From Acidilobaceae archaeon (GTDB lineage: Archaea > Thermoproteota > Thermoprotei_A > Sulfolobales > Acidilobaceae), in assembly GCA_027013765.1 (NCBI GenBank), contig JALWGG010000176.1, forward strand, positions 1-10,079: a stretch of DNA of 10,079 nt, given 5' to 3'. The notes beneath the pieces are model-generated. The model searched no databases and was not told the origin of the DNA. It saw nothing but the letters and a program-made list of their open reading frames with translations. Made by a program: the position numbers and the translations under genes. Positions 1-6,274 of this stretch are shown piece after piece. The first letter of the stretch is position 1. Each line of letters starts with the position of its first letter.

Positions 1-1
1 G

Positions 2-733
2 GTAGACACGGGGGGCGTGGTGGACGTGCCAGGAGCCCTTGCACAGAGGCTATCAGGCCTCAGTATAAGGAGGATCCACGTGGCAGAGGCGCTGGAGGCC
101 ACGGGCCTTGCTGATAGGAAGCTGACTACGTGGAGCAGGGAGGACCTCAGGAGGTTCATAGTAGAGTTGAGGAGGAGGGCTAAGCCTATAGTGATCGTTG
201 CAAACAAGGTCGACGTGCCGGGCGCGCTTGAGAACGTCGAGAGGCTTAGGGAGAGGTTCGGGGAGGACCTTGTTGTCCCTGCAAGCGCGTTGGCAGAGCT
301 ATACCTTAGGAGGCTGGCCAAGGCAGGGGCTATAAGGTATATCCCAGGCGATCCAGGCTTCCAGGTCCTAGACGGGTCCAAGCTGGACGAGAGGGCTAGG
401 AGTGTGCTGGAGAAGATAAGGGAGCTCGTGCTTGAGAGGATCGGCGGGACAGGGGTCCAGAAGGCGATAGATAAGGCCGTGTTCGAGGTCCTCGGCCTAG
501 TCCCCGTATACCCTGTTGACGACCCTCATAAGTATACTGATAAGGATGGCAGGATCCTCCCCGACGTGGTTCTAATGCCCAGAGGATCCACACCGAGGGA
601 CCTGGCATACAGGATACACACAGACCTGGGGAAAGGATTCCTATACGCCATAAACGCCTTAACCGGCCAACGGGTAGGCGAGTCATACAAGCTCAGGCCG
701 GGAGACGTTATCAAGATTGTATCCTCAAGGTAG
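2..733 (+). CDS. OLA1/YchF-like translation-associated GTPase, C-terminal part (5' end outside window)
   Basis: The reading frame is open from the first bases of the window, so the gene is truncated at its 5' end by the window edge. The visible part carries the G4 guanine-specificity motif NKVD (nt 203-214, preceded by the hydrophobic strand KPIVIVA), a G5-like PASALAE, and a C-terminal TGS domain from about nt 500 to 730 (LVPVYPVDD, then LPRG-like MPRGSTPRDLAYRIHTD and RPGDVIKI). The P-loop (G1), G2 and G3 lie upstream and are not seen. A nucleotide-binding core followed by a long insert and a TGS domain is the layout of the archaeal OLA1/YchF (COG0012) GTPases, which associate with ribosomes. 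By family knowledge it binds ATP or GTP in the cytoplasm; which one cannot be read here. It converges with rnp2, with only 12 bp between the stop codons. An Obg/DRG-type GTPase is the main alternative, but the inter-motif spacing fits OLA1 better. Confidence 0.83.
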   Translation, partial: VDTGGVVDVPGALAQRLSGLSIRRIHVAEALEATGLADRKLTTWSREDLRRFIVELRRRAKPIVIVANKVDVPGALENVERLRERFGEDLVVPASALAELYLRRLAKAGAIRYIPGDPGFQVLDGSKLDERARSVLEKIRELVLERIGGTGVQKAIDKAVFEVLGLVPVYPVDDPHKYTDKDGRILPDVVLMPRGSTPRDLAYRIHTDLGKGFLYAINALTGQRVGESYKLRPGDVIKIVSSR

Positions 734-745
734 CCCTGGAGGACC

Positions 746-1234
746 TCACCTCCCAATGCCCTCCATGAGCCTCCTAGCCCTCTTTATGGAGCCCGTAACT
801 GCAAGCGGGATTATGAGGACCCGGGCCCCATCAACGTTCCTGACCAGGCCCAGGATCCCTATAATACTATACTTATAATCCGACCTCACCCTTAGTATCC
901 CCCTACGCCTGGCCTCGTCATACTGGATAAGGTCGACGCCCGAGCCTACAAGCCCTGACGCGCCTAGGACCCTCCTTACCTGGTCCTTGATCGCCTCCTC
1001 CAGGCTACCCTGGCCTATATTGCCTGACGTGAGGACCTCGAATACTATATACCTCCTCCTAGGCCTCCTGGAGGTCCTCGCCACAACCCTCCTAAGGTCC
1101 CTATAGGTCCTGAGGGATGAGAGTATGAACCCCAACCTGCGCCTCCAAACCCTCTCAGTATAGTAGAGTGTGAGGAGTAGTGCGGAGGCTGTGGAGAGTA
1201 TAACGCTCAGCAGTATGGTGGTCCAGTCGGGCAA
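746..1234 (-). CDS. rnp2: Ribonuclease P protein component 2 (Pop5 family), with putative N-terminal membrane anchor
   Basis: Pop5 is a protein subunit of archaeal RNase P that binds the catalytic RNA and helps 5' processing of pre-tRNA. The domain runs from about residue 61 (RRYIVFEV) through LIQYDEARRRGILRV, which matches the family's 'xYDxxxxxGILR' core, to GARVLIIPLAVTGSIKRARR. The longest form starts at TTG 1234, five bases after the psmA stop codon (TAG at 1240-1242), and has 162 residues against roughly 110-130 for the bare family domain. The extra N-terminus contains a hydrophobic stretch at about residues 5-25 followed by ERVWRRR. By the positive-inside rule this would be an N-out/C-in anchor leaving the Pop5 domain in the cytoplasm. 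A second possible start is GTG at 1084 (residue 51), preceded by AGGAGGG only about two bases away, which gives a typical 112-residue protein. Codon use in the extension (AGG, ATA, CTC) resembles the rest of the gene. It is probably co-transcribed with psmA. Identity is firm; the start is not. Confidence 0.85.
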   Translation of the reverse strand: MPDWTTILLSVILSTASALLLTLYYTERVWRRRLGFILSSLRTYRDLRRVVARTSRRPRRRYIVFEVLTSGNIGQGSLEEAIKDQVRRVLGASGLVGSGVDLIQYDEARRRGILRVRSDYKYSIIGILGLVRNVDGARVLIIPLAVTGSIKRARRLMEGIGR

Positions 1235-1239
1235 CCCGG

Positions 1240-2010
1240 CTATCCCAGCAGCTCGCCCTTGATCTCGTCAACGTACCTCTTCAACTCGTCCGCTGTAAGC
1301 ATCTTGAAGGTCCTCTCATCAGTTGTTATGTACCCGATCTCGACCAGCATGTGCAGCTCCTTGACAAGGTCCTCAGCCTTCTCCTCTCCACCCCTAACCC
1401 TGCTCTTGAAGATGGCTGTAAGCACGAGCTTTATCAGCTCGTCCAGCCCTGCATCAGGCTTATACTCCTTCTCGAAGAACTCGTTGACGAACGTGTCACC
1501 CATCCCTATGGCTACCGCATAGTAGCTGAAGTACTGGCCTCCCGGATCGGTCCTTATAAGCCTCGGCCTCCCATCCGGGTTGATCCCTCCGAAGATTAGG
1601 GCTACGCCGAAGGGCCTCACACCCCCGTGCTGCGTGTAGACTTGCTTGAGGTCTGCTATCTGCTTGGCCAGGTAGTCTACCGTGGGTGGCTCGCCGTAGA
1701 GGAGCCTGTGCCTGACAGCTACGAGTCTGGCATAGTCTATGAGTACCCTGCCATCGCTCCCCATGCCAGCGAAGACAACCCCAACATGGTCGTCTACCTT
1801 GTAAATCTTCTCGATCCCGACAATGTCTAGGAGGGGCGATATCTTCCTCTTCTCCGCTGCCAGCACGACGGCATCCCTACCCCTGACACCTATACTCGTC
1901 CACCCCTTCTTGACAGCCTCGAAGGCGTATCTAACCTGGTAGAGGTCACCCTCGGGCGAGAATATGATCGCGGCCCGGTCATACGCTGTTGGAGGCGCGC
2001 CCAATGCCAT
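1240..2010 (-). CDS. psmA: Proteasome subunit alpha
   Basis: This is the alpha subunit of the archaeal 20S proteasome. Seven copies form each outer ring and gate substrate entry to the beta-ring proteolytic chamber in the cytoplasm. The 256-residue product has the family's gate segment at residues 10-12 (YDR), then IFSPEGDLYQVRYAFEAVKKG (about 17-35), and the lysine of IEK at residue 68. That lysine aligns with Thermoplasma K66, the pocket residue contacted by the HbYX tails of activating ATPases. Later family motifs are YTQHGGVRPFGVALIF and DPGGQYFSY. I chose ATG 2010 over the upstream in-frame TTG 2031: MALGAPPTAYDRA matches the usual alpha-subunit N-terminus, and GGAG (nt 2016-2019) lies five bases upstream. 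No N-terminal threonine propeptide is present, so this is not a beta subunit. It is transcribed away from the exosome operon, and rnp2 follows five bases after its stop. No beta-subunit gene is in the window. Confidence 0.96.
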   Translation of the reverse strand: MALGAPPTAYDRAAIIFSPEGDLYQVRYAFEAVKKGWTSIGVRGRDAVVLAAEKRKISPLLDIVGIEKIYKVDDHVGVVFAGMGSDGRVLIDYARLVAVRHRLLYGEPPTVDYLAKQIADLKQVYTQHGGVRPFGVALIFGGINPDGRPRLIRTDPGGQYFSYYAVAIGMGDTFVNEFFEKEYKPDAGLDELIKLVLTAIFKSRVRGGEEKAEDLVKELHMLVEIGYITTDERTFKMLTADELKRYVDEIKGELLG

Positions 2011-2027
2011 CTTAACTCCACTCCGCC

Positions 2028-2039
2028 TCAACTAGTTGA
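2028..2039. repeat. 12-bp perfect palindrome in the psmA 5' leader/start-site region
   Basis: The sequence TCAACTAGTTGA is its own reverse complement; the flanking bases (C and C) do not extend the symmetry. It lies between the putative psmA TATA box and the psmA SD motif, close to where transcription of psmA would be expected to start. It could be a dimeric regulator site, but this is an inference from position and symmetry only. Confidence 0.45.
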
Positions 2040-2048
2040 CCGTGGAGG

Positions 2049-2060
2049 ATTTAAAATATA
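2049..2060 (-). promoter_or_regulatory. TATA box for the psmA-rnp2 unit
   Basis: On the minus strand the sequence reads TATATTTTAAAT, an archaeal TATA-like box in an otherwise GC-rich context. It is centred about 43 bp upstream of the psmA ATG at 2010. With the usual 25-bp distance from TATA box to transcription start, transcription would begin near 2027, giving a leader of about 17 nt that includes the GGAG ribosome site. Confidence 0.6.
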
Positions 2061-2161
2061 GCACTAAAACCATCCAAGGGATCCATGGGGCCTATGAGGA
2101 GGAGACCGACCATGGAGGGGTGACGTGGATCTTCTCTCAGCCGAGGCCTAGGAGGCTCGCC

Positions 2162-2168
2162 TATAAAA
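2162..2168 (+). promoter_or_regulatory. TATA box for the SBDS-exosome operon
   Basis: TATAAAA sits in the divergent intergenic region, 41 bp upstream of the SBDS ATG at 2209. The expected start of transcription is near 2188-2192, leaving a short leader with a GGGGGT ribosome site at 2195-2200. The stretch between the two opposed TATA boxes (about 2061-2161) holds no recognisable gene or RNA. Confidence 0.6.
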
Positions 2169-2208
2169 CGCCTCTCTACAGCATAATTGTTTATGGGGGT
2201 TGCATGGG

Positions 2209-2910
2209 ATGGCTAGGAAGCATGACTATGTAGTTGCATGGCTTGAGGTTAGGGGGCAGAGGTTCGAGATACTCGTTAGGCCCGAGTATGCGTTCAAGTA
2301 TAGGGAGGGCGAGGAGGTGGACCTGGAAGACGTGCTCTGGACGGATATAGTCTACAAGGATAGCCGTAGGGGGTTAAAGGCCAGCCCTGAATCCGTCAAG
2401 AAGGCGTTTGGGACCGATGATATCAGGAGGATAGCAGATAGGATCCTGAGGGAGGGCGAGATCCAGCTAACGGAGGAGCAGAGGAGGAAGATGCTTGAAG
2501 CAAAGAGGAGGAAGATCATCAATTATATAGCCAAGAACGCCATAGACCCGGTGACTAAGAAGCCCATACCAGCCTCAAGGATAGAGGCCGCAATGGAGGA
2601 GGCCAGGGTCGGGATAGACCTATACAAGGACGCCGAGTCGCAGGCGGTGGAGATCGTTAGGAAGCTGGCAAGGCCAATGAGGATAAAGCTTGCACGGGCA
2701 CTAATCCAAGCCAAGATACCGCCGCAGTACAGCGGGAGGGCGTATAGCGAGCTGCGCAGGATCGGGGAGCTTAAGAAGGCTGACTGGCTGCCTGACGGTA
2801 GCTTGCTGGTGGAGCGCGAAATCCCTGCCGGGGCCCAGGTAGAGGTGGCTAGTAGGATACAAAATATAGCCAGGGGCCAGGCACAGGTAGTAGTGAAGTC
2901 GGTGGGCTAG
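2209..2910 (+). CDS. sbds: SBDS-family ribosome maturation factor
   Basis: The 233-residue product matches the archaeal orthologue of the Shwachman-Bodian-Diamond syndrome protein (Sdo1 in yeast). In eukaryotes this protein acts with an EF-2-like GTPase to release eIF6/Tif6 from the large ribosomal subunit. The N-terminal FYSH domain shows WLEVRGQRFEILVRPEYAFKY, then EVDLEDVLWTDIVYKDSRRG. The middle helical part contains LTEEQRRKMLEAKRRKIINYIAKNAIDP (about residues 85-112), and the C-terminal domain contains ARPMRIKLARALIQAKIPPQYSGRAYSELR. Length is normal for archaea. I chose ATG 2209 (MARKHDY), with GGGGGT at 2195-2200 as ribosome site; the upstream in-frame TTG 2200 would add only three residues and has no better site. 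It is the first gene of the plus-strand operon, and rrp4 begins two bases after its stop. An EF-2 gene lies at the right end of the window, so the functional partner is encoded nearby. Confidence 0.95.
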   Translation: MARKHDYVVAWLEVRGQRFEILVRPEYAFKYREGEEVDLEDVLWTDIVYKDSRRGLKASPESVKKAFGTDDIRRIADRILREGEIQLTEEQRRKMLEAKRRKIINYIAKNAIDPVTKKPIPASRIEAAMEEARVGIDLYKDAESQAVEIVRKLARPMRIKLARALIQAKIPPQYSGRAYSELRRIGELKKADWLPDGSLLVEREIPAGAQVEVASRIQNIARGQAQVVVKSVG

Positions 2911-2912
2911 GA

Positions 2913-3605
2913 TTGGCAAGGCAGGAGAGGAGGATCGTGGTACCTGGAGACAGGCTGCCTCCAGAGACCACTGGTCCTGAGGAGTACCTCGTTGATAACG
3001 GGGGCTGGAAGACTCCGGCTATAGTGGGGATCCTGGATGTCAGGGATGGGAAGCACGTCTTCATCCCACTCCAGGGCGCCTATGTGCCTAGGAAGGGTGA
3101 TGTGGTCATAGGCCTCATAGTCTCCCAGGGCATCGTCAACTGGTTTGTAGATATAAACAGTCCATACCAGGCCATACTGACCGCCCAGGACTTCCTGGGG
3201 AGGCCCTTCAACCCTCTGACCGATGACTTGTCCAGGCTATTGAGGATAGGGGACTATATCAAGGCTAGGGTGGAGGCCTTCGATAGGACCAGGAACCCCC
3301 TGTTAACGGTCCAGGGCGAGGACCTGGGCAGGATCGTTGAGGGGAGGGTTATAGATGTGCACCCCAGCAGGATCCCCAGGATCATTGGGAAGAAGCATAG
3401 CATGATCAACATGATATCTGAGGAGACTGGGTGTAAGCTGTATGCCGCTGTGAATGGTAGGATACACATTGTATGCCCCAACCCAGACAGCGAGGCAATA
3501 GCGATCATGGCGATCAAGAAGATAGAGAGGGAGCCGCATACGGTAGGTTTAACAGAGCGTGTTAAAAGGCTTATAGAGGAAGAGAAGAAGGTTAGGGGTG
3601 TATAG
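2913..3605 (+). CDS. rrp4: Exosome complex RNA-binding protein Rrp4
   Basis: Rrp4 is the cap subunit of the archaeal exosome. Three copies of Rrp4 and/or Csl4 sit on the Rrp41-Rrp42 hexamer and feed RNA into its channel. The 230-residue protein shows the expected order: an N-terminal beta domain (RRIVVPGD through about residue 55), an S1 domain (about 60-135, with KGDVVIGLI and GDYIKARVEAF), and a KH domain (about 145-208, with DVHPSRIPRIIGKKHSMINMI and NGRIHIVCP). The KH loop reads GKKH at 159-162 rather than a canonical GxxG. The start is TTG 2913 (MARQERRIVVPGD), with GGTGGG at 2901-2906 six bases upstream inside the end of SBDS. It is translationally coupled to SBDS (2 nt) and to rrp41 (1 nt). 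Csl4, which has a zinc ribbon and no KH domain, is excluded by the KH segment. Confidence 0.95.
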   Translation: MARQERRIVVPGDRLPPETTGPEEYLVDNGGWKTPAIVGILDVRDGKHVFIPLQGAYVPRKGDVVIGLIVSQGIVNWFVDINSPYQAILTAQDFLGRPFNPLTDDLSRLLRIGDYIKARVEAFDRTRNPLLTVQGEDLGRIVEGRVIDVHPSRIPRIIGKKHSMINMISEETGCKLYAAVNGRIHIVCPNPDSEAIAIMAIKKIEREPHTVGLTERVKRLIEEEKKVRGV

Positions 3606-3606
3606 C

Positions 3607-4338
3607 ATGGGCAAGAAGGGAGGCCAGGTCCTCATAACAGAGGAGGGTTTAAGGCACGACGGCAGGAGGCCTGACGAGCTCAGGCAAGTCAGGATGGAGG
3701 TAGATGTTCTTGAGAACGCTGATGGCTCTGCACTGGTAGAGTTCGGCGGGACCAAGGTCCTCGCCGCCGTCTATGGGCCGCGGGAGCCCATACAGAAGTA
3801 TATCGTTCTCCCCGATAAGGCGGTGCTCAGGGTGAGATACCACATGGCCCCATTCTCCACGTCGGAGAGGAAGAGCCCCGCACCCTCCAGGAGGGAGGTC
3901 GAGCTGTCGAAGGTGATCAGGGAGGCCCTGGAATCCGTGGTGCTGAGCGACCTGTACCCGAGGACCGTTATAGACGTCTTCATAGAGGTGCTACAGGCCG
4001 ATGGCGGGACCAGGACGACGGGGCTCACGGCAGCATCACTGGCACTAGCCGACGCTGGGATACCGCTGAGGGCCCTGGTCGGCGCGGTGGCGGTCGGCAA
4101 GATAGGCGGCACACTGGTACTGGATATAGACGAGGTCGAGGACAACTATGCAGAGGCCGACATGCCTGTGGGGGCCGCGCCGGATATAGGCTTGGTGACC
4201 CTATTCCAGATAAACGGTGTAATGACCAAGGAGGAGGTGGCCAAGGGGCTAGATATGGCTCTAAACGCTATAGAGAGGATCGTTGAGATGGAGAAGGAGG
4301 TCCTCAGGTCGAAGTATGCACGTGTAGGGGAGGTGTGA
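3607..4338 (+). CDS. rrp41: Exosome complex exonuclease Rrp41 (catalytic RNase PH-type subunit)
   Basis: Rrp41 is the catalytic subunit of the archaeal exosome, degrading RNA 3' to 5' by phosphorolysis. It is active only when paired with Rrp42 in the six-membered ring. The 243-residue product has an N-terminal RPDELRQVRM and DGSALVEFGGTKVLAAVYGPRE, the phosphate/RNA-binding pair R95-R96 (in PAPSRREVELSK), and D179 and D185 (in EVEDNYAEADMP). By family alignment from memory these correspond to Sulfolobus R98/R99 and D182/D188. All key residues are present, so it should be active. I chose ATG 3607, with AGGGGTG at 3594-3600 six bases upstream. The in-frame GTG 3598 would overlap rrp4 and lies inside that ribosome site. 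The stop is five bases before the preferred rrp42 start. Confidence 0.96.
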   Translation: MGKKGGQVLITEEGLRHDGRRPDELRQVRMEVDVLENADGSALVEFGGTKVLAAVYGPREPIQKYIVLPDKAVLRVRYHMAPFSTSERKSPAPSRREVELSKVIREALESVVLSDLYPRTVIDVFIEVLQADGGTRTTGLTAASLALADAGIPLRALVGAVAVGKIGGTLVLDIDEVEDNYAEADMPVGAAPDIGLVTLFQINGVMTKEEVAKGLDMALNAIERIVEMEKEVLRSKYARVGEV

Positions 4339-4343
4339 CCGGG

Positions 4344-5180
4344 ATGAGTACTACACCATTCAAGATACCCATTGTCCCCTCGATCAAGAGGGAGACATAC
4401 CTAAACCTCTACAGTAGGGGGCTAAGGCTCGATAACAGGGACCTATACACGCCCAGGAGGGTGGAGATCGAGACGGGGGTCGTCGAGAAGGCCAACGGGT
4501 CGGCGCTTGTGAGCCTGGGGAACACGAAGGTCATGGCAGGGGTTAAGATAGAGGTCGGTACACCATTCCGTGACACCCCGGACCAGGGAGTGCTGACGGT
4601 TCATGCAGAATTCGTCCCACTAGCATCACCCACATTCGAGCCAGGACCTCCCGACGAGAACGCCATAGAGCTGGCCAGGGTGGTGGATCGGAGTCTGAGG
4701 GAGGTAGGGGCGGTGGACCTTTCATCCCTAGTCATAAGGGAGGGGGAGAAGGTTTGGATAGTATGGGTAGACCTTTATATACTCGACCATGATGGCAACC
4801 TCTTCGATGCAAGCATGCTGGCAGCAATGGCCGCATTAAAGACGGCCAGCCTCCCCGACTATGAGGAGTATGAGACGGGGGAGATAGAGGTCCTCAGGGA
4901 CAAGAGCCAGGGCCCACTCAAGGTGGACCACACCGTGGTCACCGTGACGACGGCCAAGATCGGGAACTACATAATAGTAGACCCAACCCTAGACGAGGAG
5001 GCCATATCAGATGCCAGGATGGTTGTAGCAGTAGACGAGCAGGGCAGGATCGTGGGCCTGCAAAAGACAGGGCCACACGGCTACACGAGGGAGGAGCTGG
5101 AGAGGGTCCTAAACATATCCCTATCAGCGTCAAAGGTATACTTTAAATCCCTGGAGGAGGCACTAGCACGACAAGGCTGA
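4344..5180 (+). CDS. rrp42: Exosome complex component Rrp42 (non-catalytic RNase PH-type subunit)
   Basis: Rrp42 pairs with Rrp41 to build the hexameric exosome ring and contributes RNA-binding residues without its own phosphorolytic site. The 278-residue protein contains GLRLDNRDLYTPRRVEIETG, NGSALVSLGNTKVMAGVK, PDENAIELARVVDRSLRE (about residues 102-119) and LDHDGNLFDASMLAAMAAL. The last is typical of Rrp42/Rrp45-type proteins. The Rrp41-type pair RR in the phosphate loop and the D-x5-D signature are not found at the equivalent places, consistent with an inactive partner. ATG 4344 is preferred because GGGGAGGTG (4327-4335) is eight bases upstream. The in-frame GTG 4335 is part of that site and would overlap the rrp41 stop. 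Length is normal for archaeal Rrp42. Confidence 0.95.
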   Translation: MSTTPFKIPIVPSIKRETYLNLYSRGLRLDNRDLYTPRRVEIETGVVEKANGSALVSLGNTKVMAGVKIEVGTPFRDTPDQGVLTVHAEFVPLASPTFEPGPPDENAIELARVVDRSLREVGAVDLSSLVIREGEKVWIVWVDLYILDHDGNLFDASMLAAMAALKTASLPDYEEYETGEIEVLRDKSQGPLKVDHTVVTVTTAKIGNYIIVDPTLDEEAISDARMVVAVDEQGRIVGLQKTGPHGYTREELERVLNISLSASKVYFKSLEEALARQG

Positions 5181-5195
5181 GCAGGTGCAGACGCC

Positions 5196-5459
5196 ATGGG
5201 GAGGACGAGGATAGTAGGTCCAGCCGGCAGATACGGCCCCCGCTACGGGGTAAGTGTCAGGAAGAGGGTAAGGGATATACTTCTCAGGAAGCAGCAGAAG
5301 CACGAATGCCCCTTCTGCGGCTCCGTGGGGACAGTGCGTAGGGTCTCTGTGGGGATATGGGAGTGTAGGAAGTGCGGTGCAAAGTGGGCCGGCGCGGCGT
5401 ATACGCCTAGATCGGAGCTGGCGCCATACTTCAAGAAGGGGTATGTTGTAAGGGAGTAG
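5196..5459 (+). CDS. rpl37ae: Large ribosomal subunit protein eL43 (L37Ae)
   Basis: This 87-residue basic protein is a zinc-ribbon ribosomal protein of the large subunit, shared by archaea and eukaryotes. The four metal ligands are visible as C38-x2-C41 (CPFC) and C57-x2-C60 (CRKC), following a basic N-terminal arm (GRTRIVGPAGRYGPRYGVSVRKR) characteristic of the family. The C-terminal GAKWAGAAYTP also fits. It starts at ATG 5196 with AGGTG at 5183-5187 eight bases upstream, 15 nt after rrp42. It commonly follows rrp42 in archaeal exosome operons, probably tying ribosomal protein output to the RNA-processing machinery. In many archaea a small RNA polymerase subunit gene (rpoP) follows, but here the Brix gene begins after only three bases. 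Confidence 0.95.
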   Translation: MGRTRIVGPAGRYGPRYGVSVRKRVRDILLRKQQKHECPFCGSVGTVRRVSVGIWECRKCGAKWAGAAYTPRSELAPYFKKGYVVRE

Positions 5460-5462
5460 CAA

Positions 5463-5996
5463 GTGGAGTACAGGATACTTATAACTACCAGCAGGCGCCC
5501 CAGCCCCCGGACAAGGTCGCTCGTCAAGGACCTAGCAGCACTATTCCCCGGCTCCTACAGGCTCACCCGGGGCCACATGACGCTTGAGGAGCTGGCGCTG
5601 GAGGCTAGGAGTATCGGGGCCGACAGGGTCCTTATAGTGGGGGAGAGGAGGGGGAACCCCAGCATATTAAGGTTCTATGAGCCAAGGGGGAGGAGCCTGG
5701 TAAACATAGTCACTATACTGGTGAGGGGCGTGAAGCTCTCCAGGGAGGCTGGTACAGGAACCCCCGCGGGGGCGCGGGGCGTCGCTATAATATATGATGA
5801 TAGCGGGGAGGCGATGGAGATGGCTGAGGCCCTCATGAGGGGGCTCAAGGCTAGGCTAAGGCCTGCCAGGGATGACGTGGTCATAACCCTTGAGGGCAGG
5901 GGTGGGGAGGTCCTTGCCAGGTTCAGGTACAGGGATAGGCTTGTAGGCCCCACATTAAGGCTGGCCAGGCCCGTGAGGATGATCAAGAATGTATAG
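5463..5996 (+). CDS. Brix-domain ribosome biogenesis protein (archaeal Imp4-like)
   Basis: The 177-residue product is a stand-alone Brix domain. Eukaryotic relatives (Imp4, Rpf1, Rpf2, Ssf1, Brx1) bind pre-rRNA and guide subunit assembly; the archaeal protein is presumed to act on rRNA. It begins YRILITTSRRPSPRTRSLVKDL, the Brix opening (strand, then TSR-P-S-xR, then KDL), followed by LFPGSYRLTRGHMTLEEL with the family's RG motif, IGADRVLIVGERRGNPSILRFYE, and the closing RLVGPTLRLARPVRM. The start is GTG 5463, with GGGAG at 5452-5456 six bases upstream. The pcc1 gene starts inside its last codons (8-nt overlap), indicating translational coupling. Its position among exosome, KEOPS and prefoldin genes matches the conserved archaeal order. 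Confidence 0.88.
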   Translation: MEYRILITTSRRPSPRTRSLVKDLAALFPGSYRLTRGHMTLEELALEARSIGADRVLIVGERRGNPSILRFYEPRGRSLVNIVTILVRGVKLSREAGTGTPAGARGVAIIYDDSGEAMEMAEALMRGLKARLRPARDDVVITLEGRGGEVLARFRYRDRLVGPTLRLARPVRMIKNV

Positions 5997-6234
5997 GGCT
6001 AGGGCTAGGCTATGCATGGGTGAATACGCACGGCATGTCTACAGGGCGTTGCTGGCCGAGCTGAGGCAGCCAGCCCCGAGGAAGGGGTCTGTGAGTATTA
6101 GCATGGAGGACGGGTGCCTGGTAATCTCAATAGAGTCTGGCAGCCTGAACGGGTTGAGGGCTCTGTTAAACTCCTTCCTCTACCTAGCCCATGCAGCCTA
6201 TTCCAGCCTAGTTGAGTCGGAACTATCCTTATAA
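5989..6234 (+). CDS. pcc1: KEOPS complex subunit Pcc1
   Basis: Pcc1 is the small dimerising subunit of KEOPS, the complex (Kae1, Bud32, Cgi121, Pcc1) that makes the universal tRNA modification t6A. The 81-residue product has an alpha-beta pattern: a helix (EYARHVYRALLAELRQ), strands around GSVSISMEDGCLVISIES, then the conserved SLNGLRALLNSFLYLAHAAYSSL, which resembles the family's RALLNSYLRL helix. It starts at ATG 5989, overlapping the Brix stop codon by 8 nt (ATGTATAG). GAGGATGAT in the Brix C-terminus may serve as a loose ribosome site. A later in-frame ATG at 6016 would remove nine residues and is less well placed. It is followed by the only appreciable gap in the operon (40 nt). Identification rests mainly on size, the C-terminal helix and neighbourhood. 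Confidence 0.82.
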   Translation: MYRARARLCMGEYARHVYRALLAELRQPAPRKGSVSISMEDGCLVISIESGSLNGLRALLNSFLYLAHAAYSSLVESELSL

Positions 6235-6236
6235 TA
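6229..6236 (+). promoter_or_regulatory. Possible internal TATA box ahead of prefoldin beta
   Basis: TTATAATA overlaps the pcc1 stop codon and precedes the only notable intergenic gap in the operon. A start of transcription about 25 bp downstream (near 6258) would leave a short leader of about 17 nt containing GGAGG at 6268-6272, just before the pfdB ATG at 6275. It may let the chaperone and downstream nuclease genes be expressed independently of the exosome genes. This rests on sequence and spacing only. Confidence 0.3.
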
Positions 6237-6274
6237 GTCCCCCATGCACCTATAGGGCCTGGTGTGTGGAGGCT

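Noticed and set aside
738..753. GGAGG / CCTCC hairpin between the convergent GTPase and rnp2 stop codons, as a shared terminator
   Set aside because: The stem is only 5 bp and no T-run follows on either strand, whereas archaeal termination depends on T-runs. It also overlaps the rnp2 stop and last codons.
2010..2031. Upstream TTG 2031 as the psmA start
   Set aside because: It would add seven residues not typical of alpha subunits and would lie on the palindrome near the likely transcript start. ATG 2010 has GGAG at proper spacing.
2061..2161. Possible C/D box small RNA in the psmA-SBDS gap (ATGAGGA as a C box)
   Set aside because: The C box is imperfect, no matching D box is found at a suitable distance on the same strand, and there is no terminal stem.
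2036..2233. 65-codon open frame on the plus strand in the psmA-SBDS intergenic region
   Set aside because: It runs through the SBDS TATA box, leader and start codon, resembles no family I know, and is better explained as promoter DNA.
3771..4145. Open frame of about 124 codons antisense to rrp41
   Set aside because: It is serine/threonine-rich and overlaps the conserved catalytic region of rrp41, consistent with a shadow frame.
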